Of a stretch of 51,011 bases of DNA, positions 1-8,674 are shown piece after piece. The position numbers were made by a program, and so were the translations under genes. The notes below the pieces were generated by a model. That model ran no database searches. It was not told where the DNA came from and worked only from the letters and a program-made list of their open reading frames with translations. The DNA comes from an uncultured Pelagibacteraceae bacterium (GTDB lineage: Bacteria; Pseudomonadota; Alphaproteobacteria; Pelagibacterales; Pelagibacteraceae), in the NCBI GenBank assembly GCA_902613855.1, contig CACMIX010000005.1, positions 1-51,011 on the forward strand, read 5' to 3'. Every line of letters begins with the position of its first letter. Position 1 is the stretch's first letter.

Positions 1-1
1 T

Positions 2-139
2 ATAGCTTTTTCAAAAAAAACAGACTTATTTTATAGAATAAGACGACTAATAGATGAAAAGCAGATGGGTAAATTGTTCAAAGTTATGCTTATTAAAAAT
101 AAAAATAATAAATTCCAAACAGGATTTCAGAGTGATTAA
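2..139 (+). CDS. C-terminal fragment of SAM-dependent methyltransferase (MidA/NDUFAF7-like), cut by window start
   Basis: An open frame runs from the first bases to a TAA at 137-139. It encodes about 45 residues including RIRRLIDEKQMGKLFKVMLI. The QMG-LFKV pattern resembles the extreme C-terminus of the COG1565 (MidA/NDUFAF7) methyltransferase family, which ends in a similar MG-LFKVL strand. Only this tail is in the window, so catalytic motifs cannot be checked. The next gene starts inside its last codons (GTG at 132), an 8-base overlap that suggests translational coupling. The family call is from a short stretch and is moderately secure; that it is a real coding end is supported by the overlap arrangement. 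Confidence 0.6.
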   Translation: MAFSKKTDLFYRIRRLIDEKQMGKLFKVMLIKNKNNKFQTGFQSD

Positions 140-890
140 ATCTAAAAAACTTTCAAAAATTAAGAACTTAAAACACGGCTTTTTTAATAGCAAAGGTGGC
201 ATATCAAAAAATATTTATGAAAGTCTTAACTGTGGACCAGGGTCAAGAGATAAACCAAGCTATGTTAAAAAAAATTTAGAAATAGTAAGAAAAAAAATAA
301 AAAGATCTGCTAGAGATATTTTTTTACTTAATCAAATTCATAGTAATAAATTTATTTATATTGATGAAAAATATCAATTTAAATCAAAACCAAAAGTAGA
401 TGCTGTAATCACTAATCAAAAAAACTTACCAATTGCTATTCTAACTGCAGACTGTGTGCCAATTTTGATTTGTGATCACCAAAAAAAAATAATTGCAGCA
501 ATTCATGCAGGCTGGAAAGGAGCATATAAAGGAATAGTTGATAGAGTTATAAAATTTATGATTAAAAAAGGATCTAAGTCACAAAATATTACTGCCATAA
601 TAGGCCCTTCTATTTCAATTAATAATTATGAAGTTCAAAATGACTTTAAAAATAAATTTTTAAAAAAAGACAGAAGAAACAAAATTTTTTTTAGAATAAA
701 GCATAAAAAGTTATATTTTGATTTATCAAACTATGTAAAATCTATGCTTTTAAAGAATAATATAAAAAAAATAGAAAAAATTAAAATCGATACATTTAAT
801 TTTAGGAATGGATTCTTCAGTGCAAGAAGAGCTTTAAGTTTAAAACATGCTGATTATGGTAGAAATATTTCAATAATTATGCTTAATTAG
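132..890 (+). CDS. pgeF: Laccase-domain (YfiH/PgeF) purine nucleoside phosphorylase-type protein
   Basis: About 252 residues of the multicopper polyphenol oxidase/YfiH family (PF02578). Members act as zinc-dependent purine nucleoside phosphorylase/deaminases or as peptidoglycan-editing factor. The family fingerprint is visible: HGFF near the N-terminus, NQIHS, then TADCVPILICD and AAIHAGWKGAYKGIV, supplying the Cys and His metal ligands. A more upstream ATG at 54 would add 26 residues that only shadow the frame of the preceding methyltransferase and look unlike the family. I therefore place the start at GTG 132, which gives the usual family length and a short overlap with the upstream stop. 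It is followed 11 bases later by prs. Family assignment is firm; physiological substrate is not known from sequence. Confidence 0.85.
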   Translation: MIKSKKLSKIKNLKHGFFNSKGGISKNIYESLNCGPGSRDKPSYVKKNLEIVRKKIKRSARDIFLLNQIHSNKFIYIDEKYQFKSKPKVDAVITNQKNLPIAILTADCVPILICDHQKKIIAAIHAGWKGAYKGIVDRVIKFMIKKGSKSQNITAIIGPSISINNYEVQNDFKNKFLKKDRRNKIFFRIKHKKLYFDLSNYVKSMLLKNNIKKIEKIKIDTFNFRNGFFSARRALSLKHADYGRNISIIMLN

Positions 891-901
891 GGACTTCTTA
901 A

Positions 902-1834
902 ATGAAATTATTATCTGGAACTAGCAATAAGCCTCTCAGTAAAAGTATTGCTAAATTTTTAAAATCTAAACTAGTTAATTCGAGTATTAGAAATTTTTCA
1001 GATGGTGAAATATATGTTGAATTAAATGAAAACATTAGGGGGAATAGTATTTTTATAATTCAGTCTGTTTCATCTCCTGCGAATGATAATTTGATGGAAC
1101 TTTTGTTGTGTATAGATGCTTTAAAAAGATCGTCTGCTAAAAATATAACAGCAGTCATTCCATATTTTGGTTATGCTAGACAAGATAGAAAAGTGGTTCC
1201 AAGAACCTCTATATCAGCAAAACTTGTGTCAAATTTAATTACAAAAGCCGGAGCAGACAGAGTCGTGACAGTTGATTTACATGCTGGGCAAATTCAAGGA
1301 TTTTTTGATATTCCTGTGGATAATTTATTTGCTACACCCATTTTTGCAAGACATGTAAAAAAAAATATTAAAAGTAAAAATATTGTATGTGTTGCACCTG
1401 ATGTTGGTGGTACTGAAAGAGCAAGAGCACTCGGAAAAATTTTAAATGTTGGTCTTGCCATTGTTGATAAAAGAAGACCAAAACCTGGTCAATCTCAAGT
1501 AATGAATGTAATTGGAGAAGTAAAAGGTAAAACTTGTATAATAGTAGATGATATTATTGACTCAGGTGGAACTATAGTCAATGCAGCTAAAGCTTTAAAA
1601 GATCGAGGTGCAAAAGAAGTTTATGTATATATTACTCATGGAGTTTTGAGTGGAGAAGCTGTAAAAAAAATTAAAAATTCAGTCATTAAAAATTTAGTGA
1701 TCACAGATACAATTGACAATATAAACAAAACTAAGAGTGCTAAAAACATTGAAGTTTTATCTATTTCAGCCTTAATGGGGGAGGCAATTAAAAGAATATC
1801 AAACTCAACCTCAGTTTCTGATTTATTTAAATAA
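902..1834 (+). CDS. prs: Ribose-phosphate pyrophosphokinase
   Basis: Makes PRPP from ribose 5-phosphate and ATP, the cytosolic precursor for purines, pyrimidines, histidine and tryptophan. At 310 residues it has the usual length of class I enzymes. Visible motifs are the flexible-loop/ATP region [10 protein letters not shown] (about 88-97), DLHAGQ (125-130), PDVGGTERA (166-174), and the PRPP-binding loop [10 protein letters not shown] (215-224). The start ATG follows the upstream gene by 11 bases without a clear Shine-Dalgarno. It leads a run with rplY, pth and ychF; prs-rplY-pth-ychF is a common proteobacterial order. Identification is secure. Confidence 0.97.
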   Translation: MKLLSGTSNKPLSKSIAKFLKSKLVNSSIRNFSDGEIYVELNENIRGNSIFIIQSVSSPANDNLMELLLCIDALKRSSAKNITAVIPYFGYARQDRKVVPRTSISAKLVSNLITKAGADRVVTVDLHAGQIQGFFDIPVDNLFATPIFARHVKKNIKSKNIVCVAPDVGGTERARALGKILNVGLAIVDKRRPKPGQSQVMNVIGEVKGKTCIIVDDIIDSGGTIVNAAKALKDRGAKEVYVYITHGVLSGEAVKKIKNSVIKNLVITDTIDNINKTKSAKNIEVLSISALMGEAIKRISNSTSVSDLFK

Positions 1835-1879
1835 TTACCTTGAGTTATTAAGGATCTTGAGCTAAAAACCTTTGTTTTT

Positions 1880-2593
1880 ATGAATTCATTAGACGCCAAC
1901 ATAAGAAATACAAAAACTAAAGGTGAGCTAAGCTCTCTAAGGGAAAATGGGAATGTACCTGCTATAATTTATGGTGGTGAGGCTCAAAATGAAAAAGTAG
2001 TAATTTCAAAAAAATTATTAAAATCATTAATTGAAAAAGAAAATTTTTTATCAAATATTATTGCCTTAAATCTTGATGGCAAAACGCAAAACGTTCTTCC
2101 TAAAGAAATAAAATACGACATCATAACTGATGAGCCTATTCATGTAGATTTTTTAAGAGTAGTCCCAGGTGTAAAAATTAAAATTGAGGTTCCAGTAAAA
2201 TTCATTAATCACGAAAGCTCACCAGGACTAAAAAGAGGTGGGGTATTAAATATAGTAAGAAGAAAAGTTGAATTAAAATGTCCAAGTGAGAAAATTCCTG
2301 AAAATCTTGTTATAGATTTAGATGGAATTGATATCGGTGAGAGTTTTAAAATTTCATCTATAACTTTAGATAAAGAAGTAGCACCCACAATTCAAGGACG
2401 GGACTTTGTAATTGCAACGTTAGCAGCTCCAACAGTAATGAAAGAACCTGAAAAACCAGCCGAAGCAGAAGCAGCTGAAGGTGAAGAAGGAGCAGCAGGA
2501 GCAGAAGCGGCCCTTGCGGAAGGTGATAAGCCTGCAGCTGAAGGTGATAAAAAAGAAGGTGAAGATAAAAAACCTCCTGAAGAAAAAAAATAA
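1880..2593 (+). CDS. rplY: 50S ribosomal protein L25, long (CTC/TL5) form
   Basis: Binds 5S rRNA in the large subunit. At 237 residues this is the long general-stress-protein-CTC form. It has an L25 domain (about 1-95, with GNVPAIIYGG near 24-33), a TL5/CTC beta-rich domain (about 100-190, with HVDFLRV and SPGLKRGGVLN), and a charged tail from about 190. The tail is rich in Ala, Glu, Lys and Gly with imperfect EGEE/EGDK/EGED units, and its DNA is visibly richer in G+C than its surroundings. Such tails are typical of alphaproteobacterial L25 and probably disordered. It lies between prs and pth, and ribosomal protein plus peptidyl-tRNA hydrolase is a familiar pair. Confidence 0.95.
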   Translation: MNSLDANIRNTKTKGELSSLRENGNVPAIIYGGEAQNEKVVISKKLLKSLIEKENFLSNIIALNLDGKTQNVLPKEIKYDIITDEPIHVDFLRVVPGVKIKIEVPVKFINHESSPGLKRGGVLNIVRRKVELKCPSEKIPENLVIDLDGIDIGESFKISSITLDKEVAPTIQGRDFVIATLAAPTVMKEPEKPAEAEAAEGEEGAAGAEAALAEGDKPAAEGDKKEGEDKKPPEEKK

Positions 2594-2634
2594 GTTATCA
2601 AAATTGAAATTTACTACCCACTAAAATCCATTAT

Positions 2635-3195
2635 ATGCTTTTATTTGTAGGTTTAGGTAACCCAACTCCAGATAGTGAAAATAATAGACATAATGTTGGT
2701 TTCAAAATAATCGATTCTATTAATAAAAAATTTGGCTTATCGAAACAAAAACCTAAGTTTAAGGGCTTGCTTACAACTGGTAATGTTGCAGATCAAAAAA
2801 TTTATGCCATCAAGCCATTAACTTTTATGAACAATTCTGGAATATGTATTCGAGAACTTATTGAATATTTTAAAATTGATGCTGAAGATGTAATTGTTTT
2901 CCACGACGATTTAGATGTTGAGTTTGGAAAAATTAAAGCAAAGTTTGGAGGATCAAGTGCAGGACACAACGGTATTGCCTCAATAGATAAATTTATTGGT
3001 AAAGACTATTCAAGAGTAAGAGTCGGGATTGGTAAGCCAAAAGAAAATATGGAAGTAAGCGATTATGTTTTGCAAAATTTTGACGATGATGAAATGATGG
3101 GATTAGAAAAGATCACAAATGATATTACAGACTCCATTTCGATATTAGTGAATAAAAAATTAGATTTATTTTCAAGCACAGTAAATAATAAATAA
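2635..3195 (+). CDS. pth: Peptidyl-tRNA hydrolase
   Basis: Cleaves the ester bond of peptidyl-tRNAs that drop off the ribosome, recycling tRNA in the cytosol. The 186 residues match the bacterial Pth family. It starts with the GLGNP strand-loop (about 6-10) and has the catalytic His in NNRHNVGF (His19), the substrate-loop motif KPLTFMNNSG, the acidic FHDDLDV segment and GGSSAGHNGIAS. Its stop codon shares one base with the ychF start (TAATG), so the two are likely translationally coupled. The pairing pth-ychF is widespread in bacteria. Secure call. Confidence 0.97.
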   Translation: MLLFVGLGNPTPDSENNRHNVGFKIIDSINKKFGLSKQKPKFKGLLTTGNVADQKIYAIKPLTFMNNSGICIRELIEYFKIDAEDVIVFHDDLDVEFGKIKAKFGGSSAGHNGIASIDKFIGKDYSRVRVGIGKPKENMEVSDYVLQNFDDDEMMGLEKITNDITDSISILVNKKLDLFSSTVNNK

Positions 3196-4268
3196 TGAGT
3201 TTTAAATGTGGAATAGTTGGTTTGCCCAATGTTGGTAAATCTACTTTATTCAATGCACTCACAAATTCTAGTAAAGCTCAGGCTGCGAATTTTCCTTTTT
3301 GTACTATAGACCCTAATATAGGGATAGTTCCAGTTCCAGACGAGAGACTTGAGAAATTATCTAAAGTTTCCAATTCAAAAAAAACAATTAATACTACGAT
3401 TTCATTTGTTGATATAGCTGGCCTTGTTAAAGGTGCCTCAAAAGGTGAAGGTTTGGGAAATAAATTTCTTTCTCATATAAGAGAGGTAGATGCTGTAATT
3501 CATATGATTAGATGCTTTGACTCTGATGATATTCAAAACGTTAACCCAAATGTTGATCCCATTAGAGATTTAGAGATTATAGAAACAGAAATGATGCTTG
3601 CAGATTTAGAATCTTTACAAAAAAGGTTAGAAAAAAATAACAAAAAAAATATAGAAGAAGATCAGGTCAAAATTCTAGAAATTGCATTAGATTGCATAAA
3701 TAATGATAAAGATATATCCATTCTTAAATCTCAATTTGAAACTAAGCAGCTAAATCAAAGTGGATTATTATCCATAAAACCAAAGATATTTGTTTGTAAT
3801 GTTGATGAGCAAAGTGTCAAAGAGGGAAATCATTATACAAATGCTTTTATTGAGAAATATGGAAAAGAAAATAGTTTAATAGTTTCAGCTGATATTGAAA
3901 ATCAAATTAATGAATTAGAAAACGAAGAGAAAAAAAATTATATGGATATGATAGGCTTAAAAGATACTGGATTAAGCATGCTAATCCAAAAAGGATATAA
4001 AATTTTAGAACTTGATACTTATTTTACATCTGGTCCAGAAGAAACCAGAGCTTGGACAATTCAAAAGAATTGTACTGCTCCAAAGGCTGCTGGCGAGATT
4101 CATACAGATTTTGAAAAAGGATTTATAAGAGCTGAAACGATTTCCTACGAAGATTTTGTTGAAAATAATGGTTGGGTGAGTTCTAAAACTAATGGAAAAA
4201 TGAGGTTAGAAGGTAAGGATTATATTGTAAAAGATGGAGATGTATTAAACTTCCGATTTAACACGTGA
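3195..4268 (+). CDS. ychF: Redox-regulated ATPase/GTPase YchF (OLA1 family)
   Basis: Cytosolic P-loop NTPase of the Obg/HAS subfamily that prefers ATP and associates with ribosomes. The 357 residues show G1 GLPNVGKST (about 8-16), a switch region NFPFCTIDPN, G3 DIAGLVKGASKGEGLG and a C-terminal TGS domain, which includes AWTIQKNCTAPKAAGEIHTD. Family length is 363, so it is complete. It ends the plus-strand run that begins before prs. Its last 24 bases overlap the 3' end of petC on the opposite strand, leaving no room for a conventional terminator. Secure call. Confidence 0.97.
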   Translation: MSFKCGIVGLPNVGKSTLFNALTNSSKAQAANFPFCTIDPNIGIVPVPDERLEKLSKVSNSKKTINTTISFVDIAGLVKGASKGEGLGNKFLSHIREVDAVIHMIRCFDSDDIQNVNPNVDPIRDLEIIETEMMLADLESLQKRLEKNNKKNIEEDQVKILEIALDCINNDKDISILKSQFETKQLNQSGLLSIKPKIFVCNVDEQSVKEGNHYTNAFIEKYGKENSLIVSADIENQINELENEEKKNYMDMIGLKDTGLSMLIQKGYKILELDTYFTSGPEETRAWTIQKNCTAPKAAGEIHTDFEKGFIRAETISYEDFVENNGWVSSKTNGKMRLEGKDYIVKDGDVLNFRFNT

Positions 4269-5024
4269 CCAAATTCTCTTCATACTGAAATAAACAAGTA
4301 TTGTTAAAATTATCAAATAAACAATAGCTTTAAAGCCCATTTGATGTCTGGCCTCTAAGCTTGGTTCCGCCGCCCACATTAAGAAAGTAGTAACGTCTTT
4401 GGACATTTGTTCAACAGTTGGATTTGTTCCATCTGAATATTCAATAATTCCATCTGACAAAGGTGCCGACATTTTAATTTTGTTACCGTACATATATTTG
4501 TTGTAATGAACGCCGTCGTCTAAAATCATTCCACTTGGAGCTTCTTCATAGCCCTGTAATAAAGAATATATATAATCTACTCCACCTCCTCTAGCTTTTA
4601 CTAATACCGACATATCTGGTGGGTATGCACCACCATTGGCTGCTTCAGCTGCCTTAACATTTTCATAAGGCATCACAAATTTATCAGACAGTTTTCCTGG
4701 TCTTTGAAACATTTCACCATCAGCATTTGGGCCATCTGTTACCTCAAATGAGGCAGCTATTGCTTTTGCTTGAGCTACTGAAAACTCAGGCCCACCCTTT
4801 TCGGATAAATTTCTATAGCTTAAGTACTTCATTGAGTGGCACGCTGCACAAACTTCGGTATAAACTTGATATCCTCTTTGAAGTGAAGCCCTATCAAATT
4901 TTCCAAATAATCCTTTAAAACTCCAATCAGTTTTTAAAAACTCAACTTTTTCTGCAGAGATTGCTGAATAACTATTTAGGGTTAACAGTATTATTATTGA
5001 AAAAAGTTTAAAAATTTTTTTCAC
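4245..5024 (-). CDS. petC: Cytochrome c1 of the bc1 complex
   Basis: Heme c subunit of ubiquinol:cytochrome c oxidoreductase; passes electrons from the Rieske protein to soluble cytochrome c on the periplasmic side. The 259-residue protein has an N-terminal signal peptide (about 1-23), the heme-binding CAACH motif at 59-63, a likely axial Met within KIKMSAPLSDG, and a C-terminal membrane anchor starting near IVYLIILTILVYF. The start codon is GTG, sharing one base with the petB stop (TAGTG). It is the last gene of petA-petB-petC. The 3' end overlaps ychF by 24 bases. Secure call. Confidence 0.96.
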   Translation of the reverse strand: MKKIFKLFSIIILLTLNSYSAISAEKVEFLKTDWSFKGLFGKFDRASLQRGYQVYTEVCAACHSMKYLSYRNLSEKGGPEFSVAQAKAIAASFEVTDGPNADGEMFQRPGKLSDKFVMPYENVKAAEAANGGAYPPDMSVLVKARGGGVDYIYSLLQGYEEAPSGMILDDGVHYNKYMYGNKIKMSAPLSDGIIEYSDGTNPTVEQMSKDVTTFLMWAAEPSLEARHQMGFKAIVYLIILTILVYFSMKRIWSRVKSEV

Positions 5025-6286
5025 TATTCTAATTTACTTTCCTTTTTTTTAGCCATAGCCATATTAGGCGATCCTCCAAGCACAGGTTCGGTAATACTTA
5101 ATGGTAAAGGTATAGTCCGCTCCTTTAACCCTAGCACTGGTAAAATAACTAAAAAATGTAGGAAATAATAAGCTGTCGCAACTCTTGCAATCAATAAGTA
5201 AAGCCCTTCAGCAGGCATTGCACCCATATAACCTAATATTAAAACGTCAGCTACTAGTATCCAATAAAATTGCTTATAGAGTGGTCTAAATACTGCTGAT
5301 CTTATTTTTGAAGTATCTAGCCAAGGTAAAACAGCTAAAATTAAAATCGCAGATAACATAGCTACAACTCCAAGCAACTTATCAGGAACTGACCTTAGAA
5401 TTGCATAAAAAGGTAGTAGATACCATTCAGGAACAATGTGCGCTGGTGTTACTAATGGATTGGCTTCTATATAATTATCAGCATGTCCTAAAATATTAGG
5501 CGCGTAGAATACAAAAAAAGCAAATACAATCATAAACATCAATAATGCAAATCCATCTTTAATTACTATGTAAGGATGAAAAGGAACTGTATCCTTTGAT
5601 GGTTTTTTAATATCTATTCCTACAGGATTGTTGTTACCAGGAACATGTAATGCCCAAATATGTAAAACCACTAATCCTAAAATTAAAAAAGGTATTAAAT
5701 AATGCAGAGTAAAAAATCTTGTTAAAGTTGGATTATCTACTGAATATCCTCCCCACAACCAGGTCACTATACCTTCTCCAACAAGTGGGATTGCACTAAA
5801 TAAGTTTGTTATTACCGTAGCTCCCCAGAAACTCATTTGTCCCCATGGTAAAACATAGCCCATGAATGCAGCTGCCATCATCAATAAGTAAATAATTATT
5901 CCAATAATCCAAATGATTTCTCTTGGAGATTTATATGATCCATAAAACAACGATCTGAAAATATGAATATAAACTGCTAAGAAAAACATGGAAGCACCAT
6001 TTGCGTGAATATATCTAATTAACCAACCATAGTTAACATCTCTCATAATGTGTTCAACACTTTCAAATGCCATATCAGCATGAGCGATATAATGCATCGC
6101 TAAAGTCAACCCAGTTACAATTTGAGTAATTAAACAAAATGTTAAAATTCCACCAAATGTCCACCAGTAGTTTAAATTTTTTGGAGTTGGATAATCAGTT
6201 AAGTGATTTGCCAAAGTAAGTAATGGCAACCTATCATTAAACCATTTACCTGCTTTTGACTTGGGTATGTATTCGTGATCACTCAT
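5024..6286 (-). CDS. petB: Cytochrome b of the bc1 complex
   Basis: Membrane core of the bc1 complex, carrying hemes bL and bH and both quinone sites. It is 420 residues with eight evident hydrophobic helices. The Qo-site motif [13 protein letters not shown] is present. The four heme-ligand histidines are expected in helices B and D, in [10 protein letters not shown] and AVYIHIFRS on one hand and in [10 protein letters not shown] and VVLHIWALH on the other. Length matches bacterial unfused cytochrome b rather than the b6 split form. It starts 5 bases after petA and is coupled to petC by a one-base stop/start overlap. Secure call. Confidence 0.97.
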   Translation of the reverse strand: MSDHEYIPKSKAGKWFNDRLPLLTLANHLTDYPTPKNLNYWWTFGGILTFCLITQIVTGLTLAMHYIAHADMAFESVEHIMRDVNYGWLIRYIHANGASMFFLAVYIHIFRSLFYGSYKSPREIIWIIGIIIYLLMMAAAFMGYVLPWGQMSFWGATVITNLFSAIPLVGEGIVTWLWGGYSVDNPTLTRFFTLHYLIPFLILGLVVLHIWALHVPGNNNPVGIDIKKPSKDTVPFHPYIVIKDGFALLMFMIVFAFFVFYAPNILGHADNYIEANPLVTPAHIVPEWYLLPFYAILRSVPDKLLGVVAMLSAILILAVLPWLDTSKIRSAVFRPLYKQFYWILVADVLILGYMGAMPAEGLYLLIARVATAYYFLHFLVILPVLGLKERTIPLPLSITEPVLGGSPNMAMAKKKESKLE

Positions 6287-6291
6287 ATATT

Positions 6292-6801
6292 TTATCCAAT
6301 TTTAATTGTGTTAGCGTTAACAAATTCATACTTTGGAACTTCCATGTTCCATGGTGCTGGACCTTTTCTAATTCTTCCAGATGTATCATAATGTGAACCA
6401 TGACAAGGACAAAACCATCCATCATAGTCTCCTTTATCATTTAAAGGCACACATCCTAGATGAGTACATACACCTAACATCACTAACCATTCAGGATTTT
6501 TTGCTCTGTCTTCATCCTTTTCTGGGTGAATCAAATCTTCCATTTTAACAGACCTTGCCTCGGCTATTTCTTCCTGAGTTCGTCTTCTTATAAAAACTGG
6601 TTTTCCTCTCCAAAGCACGGTAATTGTATTACCCGGCTTTAAAGAACTGACGTCAACTTCAGTGCTAGCCAACGCTTTTACAGACGCATCAGGATTCATT
6701 TGGTCCACTAATGGCCAAACAACAGCTGCAACTCCAACAGCTCCAACAGCATAAGAGGCTGTAAATAAGAAATCTCTTCTTTCTGGTTTTTTATCTGACA
6801 C
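6292..6801 (-). CDS. petA: Rieske iron-sulfur subunit of the bc1 complex
   Basis: Carries the 2Fe-2S cluster that accepts an electron from ubiquinol. The 169 residues start with a Tat-type leader ([10 protein letters not shown], twin Arg at 8-9) and a hydrophobic anchor. Cluster box 1 is CTHLGC (112-117) and box 2 is CPCHGSHYD (131-139), with the Pro loop GPAPWNM after it. The start codon appears to be GTG. It heads the bc1 operon and is divergent from trmL across 91 bases, the most obvious promoter-bearing gap in this part of the window. Secure call. Confidence 0.97.
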   Translation of the reverse strand: MSDKKPERRDFLFTASYAVGAVGVAAVVWPLVDQMNPDASVKALASTEVDVSSLKPGNTITVLWRGKPVFIRRRTQEEIAEARSVKMEDLIHPEKDEDRAKNPEWLVMLGVCTHLGCVPLNDKGDYDGWFCPCHGSHYDTSGRIRKGPAPWNMEVPKYEFVNANTIKIG

Positions 6802-6892
6802 GATTAGTAACTGTTTATATTGTCTGTTTTGATTTAAATTACTTAATATACGAATTCATATAATATAAAATATTAATTTTACTACTGATAGA
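6802..6892. promoter_or_regulatory. Divergent promoter region between petA and trmL
   Basis: A 91-base, very AT-rich gap separates the divergent starts of petA and trmL, so promoters for both should lie here. On the plus strand TTGTCT, an 18-base spacer and TAATAT make a plausible sigma-70-like pair. TATAAT-like strings near ATATAATATA could serve either strand. AT-rich DNA yields such matches by chance, so individual boxes are weakly supported. The regional assignment rests mainly on gene layout. Confidence 0.45.
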
Positions 6893-7366
6893 ATGACACA
6901 GAATTCAACCATTTCAGGGCCAAAAATTGCATTATATGAGCCGGATATTCCACAAAATACTGCAGCAATAATAAGAACTTGTGCCTGTTTAGGTGCAAAA
7001 CTAGAAATTATTGAGCCATGTGGTTTTCTGGTGTCAGACAAAAGGTTTAAGAGAGTTGTCATGGACTACATGGATCTTGAACAGATCGAATTTTATCAAA
7101 GCTCTGAGAAATTTTTTGAGAAAAAGCAGAATCAGAGAATTGTTTTAATGACAACCAAGGGATCCATATCTTATACTAAATTTAAGTTTAAATCAGATGA
7201 TACAATTTTATTTGGCCGTGAAAGTGCGGGTGTTCCTGAAAAGGTTCACAAACTGATCAAAGATAGATTAAAGATCCCAATGAATGATAAAGTAAGATCA
7301 CTAAATATTGCTTCATCCGTAGCTATAGTGTTGGCAGAAAGTTTAAGACAAATTAAATTAATTTAA
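6893..7366 (+). CDS. trmL: tRNA (cytidine/uridine-34 2'-O)-methyltransferase TrmL
   Basis: SPOUT-class methyltransferase that 2'-O-methylates the wobble base of certain leucine tRNAs using S-adenosylmethionine. The 157 residues match TrmL/YibK. The N-terminal ALYEPDIPQNTAAIIRTC motif is followed by LIFGRESAGVP-type motif 2 (here ILFGRESAGVPEKVH) and the knot-forming IPMNDKVRSLNIASSVAIVL. It reads away from the bc1 operon and is directly followed, with no gap, by hemF. Secure at family level; substrate tRNAs are inferred from the family. Confidence 0.93.
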   Translation: MTQNSTISGPKIALYEPDIPQNTAAIIRTCACLGAKLEIIEPCGFLVSDKRFKRVVMDYMDLEQIEFYQSSEKFFEKKQNQRIVLMTTKGSISYTKFKFKSDDTILFGRESAGVPEKVHKLIKDRLKIPMNDKVRSLNIASSVAIVLAESLRQIKLI

Positions 7367-8194
7367 ATGGACATAGATATTAAAAAAGATCTAACAAGTA
7401 ATTGGTTTAAACTATTACAAAATGCGATTTGTGATGATATCGTCAAGCTTGAGAGGAACAAATTTAAATTTAAATCTACTTCTTGGAAAAAGAATACTGA
7501 AAAAGATGAGGGAGGTGGAGAATACAGAATTCTTAGCAATGGAAAAATATTTGAAAAAGTGGGTGTAAATTACTCAAAGGTATATGGAAAATTTCCAAAA
7601 AAATTTCAGAAAAATATTCTAGGTGCTGAAAAAGATCCAAGTTTTTGGGCATCAGGGATATCAATTGTAATGCATATGCAAAATCCTCATATTCCGGCAA
7701 TGCATTTTAATACTAGGTTCATTTGTACAAAAAAAAATTGGTTTGGAGGTGGCATGGATTTTACTCCAGCTATTAAAGATATGAGTGAAAAAAATAATTT
7801 TCATAAAAAACTAAAACTTATGTGTAACCAACATGATAAAAAATATTATGCCAAATACAAAAAATGGTGCGATGAATATTTTTATTTACCACATAGAGGT
7901 GAGGCAAGAGGAATAGGTGGTATTTTTTTTGATTATAAAAAAGATAACTTTGAAAAAGATTTTAAATTTGTAAGAGATGTGGGTGTAACATTTCAAATGT
8001 TATTTAATAATATTATAAGAAAAAAAATTTCAAAAAAATGGACTTTAAAAGAAAAAGAGAAGCAGTATATTAAGAGAGGACGTTATGCAGAATTTAACTT
8101 ATTGTATGACAGAGGAACAAAATTTGGACTTCAAACTGGTGGTAATGTAGAGGGAATACTAATGTCCTTACCTCCAATTGCAAAATGGAAATAA
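7367..8194 (+). CDS. hemF: Oxygen-dependent coproporphyrinogen III oxidase
   Basis: Converts coproporphyrinogen III to protoporphyrinogen IX using O2, a late cytosolic step in heme synthesis. The 275 residues include the family signature region: GISIVMHMQNPHIPAMHFNT, then WFGGGMDFTP, HRGEARGIGGIFFDY, RGRYAEFNLLYDRGTKFGL and a final SLPP. It starts immediately after the trmL stop and 3 bases before greA, so the three are probably one transcript. Heme from this pathway is needed for bc1 and oxidase encoded nearby. Secure call. Confidence 0.97.
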   Translation: MDIDIKKDLTSNWFKLLQNAICDDIVKLERNKFKFKSTSWKKNTEKDEGGGEYRILSNGKIFEKVGVNYSKVYGKFPKKFQKNILGAEKDPSFWASGISIVMHMQNPHIPAMHFNTRFICTKKNWFGGGMDFTPAIKDMSEKNNFHKKLKLMCNQHDKKYYAKYKKWCDEYFYLPHRGEARGIGGIFFDYKKDNFEKDFKFVRDVGVTFQMLFNNIIRKKISKKWTLKEKEKQYIKRGRYAEFNLLYDRGTKFGLQTGGNVEGILMSLPPIAKWK

Positions 8195-8197
8195 AAA

Positions 8198-8674
8198 ATG
8201 GATAAAGAACCAATTACACTGAATGGTCTCAACAAATTAAAAGAAGAATTAATTTATTTAAAAGAAAAAAAAAGGCCTCAAATAGTAGCTGCAATTGCTG
8301 AAGCTAGATCTCACGGAGATTTAAAAGAAAATGCTGAGTATCATGCTGCAAAAGAGGAACAATCACATAGCGAAGGACGAATAACAGAAATTAATGACAT
8401 AATTGCACGAGCAAACGTAATTGATGTAACTAAATTAAATAATGACGGTAAAGTAATTTTTGGTTCTACTGTTTATCTTGAAGATTTAGATACCGGAGAA
8501 AAAATAAATTATAAAATTGTTGGTAAAGATGAGGCTGATTTAAAACAAAAATTAATTTTTTTTCAATCTCCTATCAGTAAGGGTTTAATTGGTAAAAATA
8601 AAAAAGATTTAGTTGAAATTACTACTCCATCAGGAGTGAAAAATTTTGAGATTAAAGACGTAAAATATATTTAA
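8198..8674 (+). CDS. greA: Transcription elongation factor GreA
   Basis: Rescues backtracked RNA polymerase by stimulating transcript cleavage through the secondary channel. The 158 residues show an N-terminal coiled-coil finger with EARSHGDLKENAEYHAAKEE (acidic tip residues in GDLKENAEY) and a C-terminal FKBP-like domain ending in the typical GVKNFEIKDVKYI. Length is standard. It follows hemF by 3 bases and its last 4 bases overlap the 3' end of cca on the other strand. Secure call. Confidence 0.97.
   Translation: MDKEPITLNGLNKLKEELIYLKEKKRPQIVAAIAEARSHGDLKENAEYHAAKEEQSHSEGRITEINDIIARANVIDVTKLNNDGKVIFGSTVYLEDLDTGEKINYKIVGKDEADLKQKLIFFQSPISKGLIGKNKKDLVEITTPSGVKNFEIKDVKYI

Noticed and set aside
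54..131. Upstream ATG for the laccase-domain gene
   Set aside because: The 26 extra residues come from DNA already coding, in another frame, for the end of the preceding methyltransferase. GTG at 132 gives a normal family N-terminus.
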